Source: Zestomonas insulae (GTDB lineage Bacteria; Pseudomonadota; Gammaproteobacteria; Pseudomonadales; Pseudomonadaceae). From it: DNA of 64,000 nucleotides. The notes under the pieces are model-generated. The model made no database searches. It was not told the DNA's origin and saw only the letters and a list, made by a program, of their open reading frames with translations. The position numbers and the translations under genes were made by a program. Shown one piece after another: positions 41,529-51,125 of this stretch. Location of the stretch: the NCBI RefSeq assembly GCF_016901015.1, contig NZ_JAFEUP010000006.1, positions 372,001-436,000 of the forward strand, written 5' to 3'. Position 1 is the stretch's first letter. The number at the start of each line of letters is the position of its first letter.

Positions 41529-44500
41529 TCAGTCGAAGATGAACAGCGCGGCGCCGCCGAACTGCGCAGCGAACTGGTGAGCCGGCATCGGCTTGCCGAA
41601 CAGGAAGCCCTGCACGTCGTCGCAATGGTGCTCGCGCAGGAAGTCCAGCTGGGCGACGCTCTCCACACCCTCGGCGATCACCGCGAGGTTCAGGCTATGC
41701 GCCATGGCGATGATGGCGCGGGCGATCTGCGCGTCCTGCTCGCCGGACGGCAGGCCGTCGACGAAGCTGCGGTCGATCTTCAGCACGTCGATGGGGAATT
41801 GCTTGAGGTAGTTGAGCGACGAGTAGCCGGTGCCGAAGTCGTCGACCGCGATGGACACGCCAAGGCGCTTGAAGTCGGCGAGGGTCTGCAGCGCCGCGTC
41901 GACGTCGCGCATCAGGATACTTTCGGTGATCTCCAGCTCCAGGCACGCCGGCGCCACGCCGCTGCCGCCGAGGATTTCGGCGATGCGCTCGGCGAGCAGA
42001 CCTTCGGCGAACTGTCGTGCCGACAGGTTGACGGCGATCTTCGGCACCCGCACACCGCTGTTCTGCCAGTGGCGGAACTGCCGGCAGGCCTCGCCCAGCA
42101 CCCAGTCGCCGACCTGCACCACCAGGCCGAGCTCTTCCAGCACCGGGATGAACTCGCTCGGCGGCACCAGGCCGCGGCGCGGGTGGCGCCAGCGCAGCAG
42201 CGCCTCGACGCCGGTCAGGCGCTGGCCGTTGCCGCTGAACTGCGGCTGGTAGTGAAGGACGAACTCGTTCTGCTCGAGGGCGTGGCGCAGGTCGCTTTCC
42301 AGCTCCAGGCGCTCCAGCGCCGAGGCGTTCATCTCGGCCTGATAGAACTGGAAGTTGTTCTTGCCGCGTTCCTTGGCGTGGTACATCGCGGTGTCGGCAT
42401 TCTTCATCAGCTGACTCAACTCGCGGCCGTCCTGCGGGCTGAGGGCGATGCCGATGCTGGCGGTGACGAAGAATTCACGGCCTTCGAGGATGAACGGTCG
42501 GGCCAGGCTGGCGAGAATCTGCTCGGCGACGTGGATCGCCCGGTTCAGCGCGCCTTCGCGGGTGGTGCGCGGCTGCAGCAGGAGGGTGAACTCGTCGCCG
42601 CCCATGCGCGCCACGGTATCGTCCTCGGCGACGCAGGCAGCCAGGCGGATCGCGACGTCCTTGAGCATGCGGTCGCCGGCGGCATGACCGAGCGAGTCGT
42701 TGATCGGCTTGAAACGGTCGAGGTCGAGGAACATCAGCACTACCCACTCCTGATGCCGGTCGGCATGCTGCAGGGCGGTGTGCAGGCGGTCCTGGAACAG
42801 CGTGCGATTCGGCAGGTGGGTGAGCGCGTCGTAGTAGGCCAGGCGGTGGATGCGCTGCTCGCTGGCCTTGCGCTCGCTGATGTCGCTGAAGAAGCACACG
42901 TAGCTGACCAGGTCGCCTTCTTCGTCCTGCACCGCGGTGATGCCGACCCAGGCTGGGAAGGCTTCACCGTCGCGGCGCTTGAGCCACAGCTCGCCTTCCC
43001 AGCTGCCGCGCAGGTTGAGCTGGGTCATCACGTACTGCAGTTGCTGCGCCTGCTGGCGGTCGGCGGTGAGCATGCCGGGCAACTGGTCGAGGACGTCGCT
43101 CGGTGCGTAGCCGCTGACCCGGGTGAAGGCGTCGTTGACCTGGACGATGTAGCCGGCCGGGTCGGTGACCATGATTGCGGAGGTGGAGTGCTCGAATACC
43201 GTCGCGGCCATGCGCAGCTCTTTCTCGGCGCGGCGCTGCTGGCTGATGTCGCGTGCCACGCCGAGCAGGCCTTCGAAGCCGCCGTTGTCGTTCCAGATCG
43301 GGCTCAGGCGCAGTTCCATGGGCAGCTTGCGGCCGTCGGCGTGCAGGCTGTCGAAGATGAACAGCTGGGTGGTCAGGCGGCGGCGCAGCTCGGCCAGGCG
43401 GCGCGGATGGCCGAGGGCATCGCGCACCTCGTCGATCAGCGCGAACACCCCTTCGACCTGGCGCGGGTTGGCGAGCAGCGGCGTCAGGCCGTTCTGCAGC
43501 AGCCAGTCGCCGCTGTAGCCGAGGGTCCCGAAGGTCGACGGGCTGACATAGTTGAGCTGCAGGCAGCTGTCGGTGGAGAAGATCACGTCGCTGATGCTTT
43601 CTGCCAGCAGCCGGTAGCGCTGCTTGCTGGCCAGCAACGACTGGCTGCCCTCGATCTGCTCGGTGATGTCCTTGGCCACGCCGATCAGGCGGCTAACCCG
43701 GCCGTGCGAGTCGCGGCTCAGCGCCTGTTCGCGGATGTCGAACCAGTGCCAGCTGCCGTCGCGGTGGCGCCAGCGCAGCTGGCAGGTGAGCAGCTGAGCG
43801 CTGGCGACCACCTGCTGCAGGTTGCGCATGCGCTGGTACAGCTCCTGGTCGTCGGGATGCAGGATCTTTTCCCACATGCGCTCGCCGAGGGCGCGCAGTT
43901 CGTCCTTGCTGTAGCCGAGGTCCGGGCCCAGGCGGTTGTTGTGGAACAGTACCCGGCGGCTCTGCAGGTCGTGCACGTAGAGGGTGTCGGGCAGGCTGCG
44001 GACCACCTGCGACCAGAAGCGCTCGCGCTCGATCAGCGACAGCTCGACGCGCTTGCGGCTGGTGATGTCGTTGATGCTCAGGGTCACCGCGCGATAGTCG
44101 GCGGTGTGCTCGGGCAGGTAGATCTGCAGCCACAGGTGCCGCTCATGGCCCTGCGGCGTGATGATCCGGGTTTCCAGCTCGGTCTGCCGCTGGCCTTCGA
44201 TCAGTGCGGCCATCAGGCGGAAGCGGAAGCCGCTCGGGCGCACGCCACCCTGGCCGATCAGGTGGTCCCAGATCGCCCGCGGCGAGTCCACGCCGAGCAG
44301 GCGCAGGGCCATCTGGTTGGCTTCGGTGAAATGCAGGTGGCGCAGCACCTCGACATGCCGCGCTGGGTGGTCGTCCAGCCACTGCTGAAGACGCGGGCTG
44401 TCGTGCAGGCCGAGCTGCTGCAGGTAGGCGTGCAGGGCGCTGAGGTCGAGCAGGCAGAGGCCGATGCCACTGCCTTCGAAGATGTTCTGGTAGCGCCGCC

Positions 44501-45689
44501 GGGCTTCCTCCAGCACCTGCAGCGAGCGCTGCTTGTCGGTCACGTCGCGCAGCACCCAGGCGTGCCCGCCCTGTTCCAGTGGGCTGCGCTTGACCGCAAA
44601 CAGGCGCGGCTCGCCGTGCGGCGCCAGGTTCAGCTGCACCGGTTCGCCGTCGCTGTCTTCGGCGGCCACCGCGACCGTCGGCAGCAGGGTGGCGAGCTGG
44701 CGCGCGAGGGCCAGCTTGGCGCTCAGGCCGAGCAGCTGTTCGGCCTGTGGATTGAGGTAGCGCAGCACGCCCTCGGCATCGCTGACCAGCAGGCATTCGT
44801 CGATGGCGCACAGCGCCTCGTCGGCCTGGCGCAGCTCGCGCAGCGAGCGGGCGTTCTCCTCGCGCAGGCCGAGCTGCTGGCGCTGCAGGCGGCCGAGGAT
44901 GTACAGGGCGAAGGCGATGCACAGGCCGAACAGCAGGATCCGCCCGGCCAGCATCGGTACCAGGGCGAGGGTGGCCTGGCGGCTGTCGAACAGCACATGC
45001 AGGCGCCAGTCGCTGCCTTCGAGGGGGATGTCGAGCAGTTGCGTGGCGTGTTCGCGCGCGGTCATCAGTGCCGCGCGGCTCGCTGCGGGGCCGTCGCCGC
45101 CCTGGCGCACCGCCACCTGGCCGCTCTGGGCGTCGCTCAGCAGCCAGCGATGGCGGCCTTCGTCGAAGCCGTGCAGGCCCTGCTGCAGCGCATCGGCGCC
45201 GAGCTGAACTCGCCAGTACTGCTGGTCGTCGAGGCGCAGGAGCAGTTCGGCCTGGCCGTCGGGCCGCGAGCTGAAGCGGTAGTTGCGCGTGGTCTGGCTG
45301 GTGCGCAGCGCGTCGATCTGCGCGCGCAGCCGCGGGCTGCCGGGATCGTTCGGGTCCAGCAGGCTTACCGCGCGCAGCGTCGGCAGCACGCTGCGCAGGG
45401 TCTGGGTCGGGTCGTCGCTGGGGTCGCGATGGCTGAGCAGCGCCAGGCAGGCCTGCGCCTTGAGCTCCATGGTCAGGGTGAAATGTTCGGCGAGGCGGCG
45501 GCCGAACTCGCTTTCGCGCTGGCGCTGATGGTCCAGCTGCTGTCCGACTTCCTGCTGTAGCTGCCAGCCGAGCAGGGTCAGCAGCAGTAGCGCCAGGGCC
45601 AGCGGCAGGCCCTTCACCGCGCCAAACAGCCGCGCCAGGGCACGGGCCGGCGACGCAGGGGAGAGCTGGGCAGATGGCGGTGTGGACAC
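41529..45689 (-). CDS. morA: MorA-type membrane c-di-GMP regulator (PAS-GGDEF-EAL)
   Basis: About 1386-residue bifunctional diguanylate cyclase/phosphodiesterase. Membrane helix at about 28-45, periplasmic domain to about 240, second helix 241-266, then a series of PAS/PAC domains (four or more, about 285-930), GGDEF domain with intact GGDEF near 1029-1033, and EAL domain with intact EAL near 1162-1164 and the DDFGTGYSSL motif. Both active-site signatures are complete, so both activities are possible. GTG 45689 is chosen because an AGGAA site precedes it and the first helix then lies near the N-terminus; the frame stays open further upstream. MorA of P. aeruginosa (flagellar and biofilm control) lies in the same place next to glyA. 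Confidence 0.9.
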   Translation of the reverse strand: MSTPPSAQLSPASPARALARLFGAVKGLPLALALLLLTLLGWQLQQEVGQQLDHQRQRESEFGRRLAEHFTLTMELKAQACLALLSHRDPSDDPTQTLRSVLPTLRAVSLLDPNDPGSPRLRAQIDALRTSQTTRNYRFSSRPDGQAELLLRLDDQQYWRVQLGADALQQGLHGFDEGRHRWLLSDAQSGQVAVRQGGDGPAASRAALMTAREHATQLLDIPLEGSDWRLHVLFDSRQATLALVPMLAGRILLFGLCIAFALYILGRLQRQQLGLREENARSLRELRQADEALCAIDECLLVSDAEGVLRYLNPQAEQLLGLSAKLALARQLATLLPTVAVAAEDSDGEPVQLNLAPHGEPRLFAVKRSPLEQGGHAWVLRDVTDKQRSLQVLEEARRRYQNIFEGSGIGLCLLDLSALHAYLQQLGLHDSPRLQQWLDDHPARHVEVLRHLHFTEANQMALRLLGVDSPRAIWDHLIGQGGVRPSGFRFRLMAALIEGQRQTELETRIITPQGHERHLWLQIYLPEHTADYRAVTLSINDITSRKRVELSLIERERFWSQVVRSLPDTLYVHDLQSRRVLFHNNRLGPDLGYSKDELRALGERMWEKILHPDDQELYQRMRNLQQVVASAQLLTCQLRWRHRDGSWHWFDIREQALSRDSHGRVSRLIGVAKDITEQIEGSQSLLASKQRYRLLAESISDVIFSTDSCLQLNYVSPSTFGTLGYSGDWLLQNGLTPLLANPRQVEGVFALIDEVRDALGHPRRLAELRRRLTTQLFIFDSLHADGRKLPMELRLSPIWNDNGGFEGLLGVARDISQQRRAEKELRMAATVFEHSTSAIMVTDPAGYIVQVNDAFTRVSGYAPSDVLDQLPGMLTADRQQAQQLQYVMTQLNLRGSWEGELWLKRRDGEAFPAWVGITAVQDEEGDLVSYVCFFSDISERKASEQRIHRLAYYDALTHLPNRTLFQDRLHTALQHADRHQEWVVLMFLDLDRFKPINDSLGHAAGDRMLKDVAIRLAACVAEDDTVARMGGDEFTLLLQPRTTREGALNRAIHVAEQILASLARPFILEGREFFVTASIGIALSPQDGRELSQLMKNADTAMYHAKERGKNNFQFYQAEMNASALERLELESDLRHALEQNEFVLHYQPQFSGNGQRLTGVEALLRWRHPRRGLVPPSEFIPVLEELGLVVQVGDWVLGEACRQFRHWQNSGVRVPKIAVNLSARQFAEGLLAERIAEILGGSGVAPACLELEITESILMRDVDAALQTLADFKRLGVSIAVDDFGTGYSSLNYLKQFPIDVLKIDRSFVDGLPSGEQDAQIARAIIAMAHSLNLAVIAEGVESVAQLDFLREHHCDDVQGFLFGKPMPAHQFAAQFGGAALFIFD

Positions 45690-46064
45690 GACTGGATTTC
45701 CTGCGAGGACGACATGATCAGGACAGTGGCGGCTCGGCCTGCGTTCCCGGTCGACAGCTTGTCGGCCTGATCCCGCGAGTGCTTGAGCGATGGAGCGCGA
45801 TTTCGCGAAATTTCCCGACGAATGCAGCCGGTTAGCATGCCTATAAATATGGCCAGGTGCCAGCCTTGCCGACGAGTGCCGGTTTGCCCTGTCTGGCGCA
45901 ATCCGGTAGCTTTGCCGCACGCGCGTGGGAGCGCTGGCGTAACACCGCATACGCCAGAGAAATCGATCCGCCGGCCCAGGGCCGTGACGTGGTCGCAGGC
46001 CTGGCGTCGTTCCCGTCCTGTCGCTTCCCCTCTGTTTGTTCTGTCATCAGCAGCTAGGTGCCCA
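45690..46064. other. non-coding region between morA and ettA
   Basis: 375 bp between divergent genes. It holds a palindrome TTTCGCGAAA (45801-45810), an AT-rich TATAAATA (45842-45849) that could be a -10 for ettA without a clear -35, and an inverted repeat CTGGCGTA/TACGCCAG (45934-45957). No gene is convincing. Confidence 0.6.
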
Positions 46065-47732
<1,668 letters not shown>

Positions 47733-47745
47733 CGCGCACTCAAGA

Positions 47746-47771
47746 ACGGGGCCTACGGGCCCCGTTTTTTT
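47746..47771 (+). terminator. ettA terminator
   Basis: ACGGGGCC stem with a TAC loop and its complement, then a run of seven T. Confidence 0.92.
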
Positions 47772-47910
47772 ATGGCTGCGGGAACCGCTGTTTACACATT
47801 TGCACCAAAAAGATACATCATGGCGACATAATGCACTGTAAAGGTGCTTTTCAGCCTGATAAAGTCCGGCGCCTCAAAAAAGAAGACAGTCCAACGCCGG
47901 TACCTCTGCC

Positions 47911-49248
47911 ATGACCCTTTCTGTTGATGCTTTCCTCAACCAGCTCAAGCGCCGCGACCCCGACCAGCCCGAATTCCACCAGGCGGTAGAAGAGGTGCTG
48001 CGCAGCCTGTGGCCGTTCCTCGAAGCCCATCCGCACTACCTCGAAGCCGGCATCGTCGAGCGCATCGTCGAGCCGGAGCGGGCCATCCTGTTCCGCGTGC
48101 CGTGGGTCGACGATCAGGGCAAGGTGCGGGTCAACCGCGGCTTCCGGGTGCAGATGAGCAGCGCCATCGGTCCGTACAAGGGCGGTCTGCGCTTCCACCC
48201 GTCGGTGAACCTCGGCGTGCTGAAGTTCCTCGCCTTCGAGCAGGTGTTCAAGAACTCGCTGACCTCGCTGCCCATGGGCGGCGGCAAGGGCGGCGCGGAC
48301 TTCGACCCGAAGGGCAAGAGCGACGGTGAAGTGATGCGTTTCTGCCAGTCGTTCATGAGCGAGCTGTACCGCCATGTCGGCGCCGACCTCGACGTGCCGG
48401 CCGGTGACATCGGCGTCGGCGGTCGCGAGATCGGCTTCATGTTCGGCCAGTACAAGCGCCTGGCCAACGAGTTCACCTCGGTGCTCACCGGCAAGGGCCT
48501 GACCTACGGCGGCAGCCTGATCCGCCCCGAAGCGACCGGCTACGGCTGCGTGTACTTCGCCCAGGAGATGCTCAAGCGCCAGAACCAGGGCTTCGACGGC
48601 AAGCGCGTGGCGATCTCTGGTTCCGGCAACGTCGCCCAGTATGCGGCGCAGAAGGTCATGGAGCTGGGAGGCAAGGTGATCTCACTGTCCGACTCCGAAG
48701 GCACGCTGTTCGCCGAAGCGGGGCTGACCCCGGAGCAGTGGGACTACCTGATGGACCTGAAGAACGTCCGTCGTGGGCGCATCAGCGAGATGGCCGCGCA
48801 CTTCGGCCTGCAGTTCCTCGCCGGCCAACGCCCGTGGCGCCTGGCCTGCGACATCGCGCTGCCGTGCGCGACGCAGAACGAGCTGGACGCCGACGACGCA
48901 CGGGCACTGCTCAAGGCCGGCTGCATCTGCGTCGCCGAGGGCGCCAACATGCCCTCGACGCTGGAAGCCGTGGACCTGTTCATCGAGGCCGGCATCCTCT
49001 ACGCGCCGGGCAAGGCGTCGAACGCCGGCGGCGTGGCCACCAGCGGTCTGGAGATGAGCCAGAACGCCATGCGCCTGCACTGGACTGCCGGAGAAGTGGA
49101 TCAGCGTCTGCACGGCATCATGCAGAACATCCACCACGCCTGTGTGCACCACGGCGAAGAGCAGGGCCGCATCAACTATGTGAAAGGCGCCAACATCGCC
49201 GGCTTCGTCAAGGTGGCCGACGCCATGCTGGCCCAAGGCGTGGTCTGA
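47911..49248 (+). CDS. gdhA: NADP-specific glutamate dehydrogenase
   Basis: 445-residue enzyme that makes glutamate from 2-oxoglutarate and ammonia with NADPH. Catalytic Lys in SLPMGGGKGGADFDPKG near 126-130, substrate motif KGGLRFHPSVN near 90, Rossmann segment VAISGSGNVAQYAAQKV near 235. The length and GSGNVA motif fit the small hexameric NADP-linked class. ATG 47911; the 178-bp upstream gap is AT-rich at 47790-47835 and probably holds the promoter, though no hexamer pair is convincing. Confidence 0.97.
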   Translation: MTLSVDAFLNQLKRRDPDQPEFHQAVEEVLRSLWPFLEAHPHYLEAGIVERIVEPERAILFRVPWVDDQGKVRVNRGFRVQMSSAIGPYKGGLRFHPSVNLGVLKFLAFEQVFKNSLTSLPMGGGKGGADFDPKGKSDGEVMRFCQSFMSELYRHVGADLDVPAGDIGVGGREIGFMFGQYKRLANEFTSVLTGKGLTYGGSLIRPEATGYGCVYFAQEMLKRQNQGFDGKRVAISGSGNVAQYAAQKVMELGGKVISLSDSEGTLFAEAGLTPEQWDYLMDLKNVRRGRISEMAAHFGLQFLAGQRPWRLACDIALPCATQNELDADDARALLKAGCICVAEGANMPSTLEAVDLFIEAGILYAPGKASNAGGVATSGLEMSQNAMRLHWTAGEVDQRLHGIMQNIHHACVHHGEEQGRINYVKGANIAGFVKVADAMLAQGVV

Positions 49249-49289
49249 GTCCGCTTGACCTGCCGCTGGCGCACTAGCGCCGCAATACC

Positions 49290-49315
49290 AAACGGGGCCA
49301 CAAGGCCCCGTTTGT
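49290..49315. terminator. bidirectional terminator after gdhA
   Basis: AAACGGGGCC-ACAA-GGCCCCGTTT; usable for gdhA and for the convergent lipoprotein gene. Confidence 0.85.
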
Positions 49316-49325
49316 GTTTGTGCAC

Positions 49326-49682
49326 TCAGTGGCCAAACAATGCCCGGCTGGTGCCGCGACTCTTGTCCTGCTGCCAGTCGTCGTCGCGATCCTCGTTGCG
49401 CTGCTGCTCGTACTGGCGGCGCTCTTCGCTGGCGGCCATCGCCTGGCATTGGCGAAAGCCGTCATCCCAGCCGCCTTCGTAGTGCCGGTCGGCCAGGTAG
49501 CGCGGCACATCCTTGCTGAAGCCGGCGCTGATCGAGCCGTTGGCTTGGCGGCCGCTGCTGCAGCCGTCGCGGAAGCCATCGGCATAGGCGGGCGGATAGC
49601 CTTGCTCGAGCAGGTAGTCGTGGGTCGATTGGCAGCCGGCGAGCAGCAGGGCGAGCAGAAGCGGGGGCAGGGAGCGCCACAT
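49326..49682 (-). CDS. small lipoprotein of unknown function
   Basis: 118-residue predicted lipoprotein: signal MWRSLPPLLLALLLAGC with lipobox LLAGC, then a mature part with repeated Tyr/Gly/Asp motifs (YADGFRDGCSSGRQ and YEGGWDDGFRQCQ), which look like two copies of a (Y..G..DGF..GC) unit, and a charged Glu/Arg/Gln C-terminus. I do not recognise a named family. ATG 49682 is preferred over the adjacent GTG. It is convergent with gdhA. Confidence 0.75.
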   Translation of the reverse strand: MWRSLPPLLLALLLAGCQSTHDYLLEQGYPPAYADGFRDGCSSGRQANGSISAGFSKDVPRYLADRHYEGGWDDGFRQCQAMAASEERRQYEQQRNEDRDDDWQQDKSRGTSRALFGH

Positions 49683-49777
49683 CACAGGGTCACAACGAAG
49701 CGAGCGGAGAGGCGCTTAGTCTCGCGCGCGCCACGTCGGCAAATTGTCAAAATGCCGTGGGCAAAGCGTTGCACGGC

Positions 49778-50998
49778 TCAACCCTTGACGCAGACCACCT
49801 GGCGCAGGGTGTGCACCACTTCGACCAGCTCACGCTGGGCGGCCATCACTGCGTCGATGTTCTTGTAGGCCATGGGGATCTCGTCGATCACCTCGGCGTC
49901 CTTGCGACATTCGACGTGCGCAGTGGCGCGCACCTGATCGGCGACGCTGTAGCGTTTCTTCGCCTGCGTGCGGCTCATCACCCGCCCGGCGCCGTGGCTG
50001 CACGAGCAGAACGCCTCCGCGTTGCCCAGGCCGCGGACGATGTAGCTCTGCGCGCCCATGCTGCCGGGGATGATGCCCAGCTCGCCGTGCTGCGCTGACA
50101 CCGCGCCCTTGCGAGTGACCAGCACCTCGCGGCCGAAGTGCTGCTCGCGCTGCACATAGTTGTGGTGGCAGTTGACCGCCTCCAGCTCGGCCTCGAAGGG
50201 TTTGCGCAGCACCTGGCGGGCGGCGCCGATCACCGCCTGCATCATCAGCGCGCGATTCTGCCGGGCGAAGTCCTGCGCCCACTCCACCGCTTCGACGTAG
50301 TCGGCGAAATGCCTGCTGCCTTCTTCGAAGTAGGCGAGGTCGCGGTCCGGCAGGTTGGCCAGATGCTGGCGCATGTCGGCCTGGGCCAATTCGATGAATA
50401 GCGTACCGATCGCGTTGCCGACCCCGCGCGAGCCGCTGTGCAGCATGAACCAGACGCGCTGCGCTTCGTCGAGGCAGACCTCGATGAAATGGTTGCCGGT
50501 GCCCAGGGTGCCGAGGTGGCTGCGGTTGTTGGTCTTCTCCAGGCGCGGGTACTTGTCGGTGATCCGCTTGAAGCGCGTGGCCAGCGCTTTCCAGGCCTGG
50601 TCGGCATGGCCGGGCACGCTTTGCCAGGCGCCGCTGTCGCGCTTGCCGAAGCTCTTGCCGTGCGGCACGGCCTGCTCGATGGCGCGGCGCAGGCCGTGCA
50701 GGTTGTCCGGCAGGTCGCTGGCCATCAGCGAGGTGCGCGCGGCAATCATCCCGCAGCCGATGTCGACGCCAACCGCGGCGGGAATGATCGCGCCGACGGT
50801 GGGGATCACGCTGCCGATGGTCGAGCCCTTGCCGACGTGCACGTCGGGCATCACCGCGATGTGCTTGAAGATGAACGGCAGCTTGGCGGTGTTCTGCAGC
50901 TGGCGGCGCGCTTCGTCTTCCACCGGCACGCCGTGGGTCCACAGTTTGATCGGTTTGCCGCCGGCGACTTCCAGCAGTTCAGGGGCGGGCGCGTGCAT
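49778..50998 (-). CDS. rtcB: RtcB-type RNA-splicing ligase
   Basis: 406-residue manganese- and GTP-dependent RNA ligase that joins 2',3'-cyclic phosphate and 5'-OH ends. Metal Cys in GVDIGCGM near 78, guanylation histidine H335 in FCSCSHGAGRVMSR, plus GTGNHFIEV and GSRGVGNAIG metal loops. ATG 50998 gives a product of E. coli RtcB length. No rtcA cyclase or rtcR activator lies beside it, so its regulation differs from the E. coli rtcBA operon. Confidence 0.95.
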   Translation of the reverse strand: MHAPAPELLEVAGGKPIKLWTHGVPVEDEARRQLQNTAKLPFIFKHIAVMPDVHVGKGSTIGSVIPTVGAIIPAAVGVDIGCGMIAARTSLMASDLPDNLHGLRRAIEQAVPHGKSFGKRDSGAWQSVPGHADQAWKALATRFKRITDKYPRLEKTNNRSHLGTLGTGNHFIEVCLDEAQRVWFMLHSGSRGVGNAIGTLFIELAQADMRQHLANLPDRDLAYFEEGSRHFADYVEAVEWAQDFARQNRALMMQAVIGAARQVLRKPFEAELEAVNCHHNYVQREQHFGREVLVTRKGAVSAQHGELGIIPGSMGAQSYIVRGLGNAEAFCSCSHGAGRVMSRTQAKKRYSVADQVRATAHVECRKDAEVIDEIPMAYKNIDAVMAAQRELVEVVHTLRQVVCVKG

Positions 50999-51125
50999 GG
51001 CCGGGTCCGTGTATGGGCGATGGCCTATTGTGCGCCTGGTTCGCGGCGCAGCGCAGCGGTGGCCGTCCAACGATACCCATCACGGTGCGCGCGTGGGTAT
51101 CGCGTTACGAATCAGGCGCTGCGCT

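Noticed and set aside
41475..45560. Plus-strand open frame of 1361 codons opposite morA
   Set aside because: Low-complexity Gln/Ala/Val/Arg composition; the opposite strand encodes intact PAS, GGDEF and EAL motifs.
47790..47910. A sigma-54 or sigma-70 promoter for gdhA
   Set aside because: TTTACA and TTGCAC stretches are present but no partner element has acceptable spacing, and no GG-N10-GC pair is visible.
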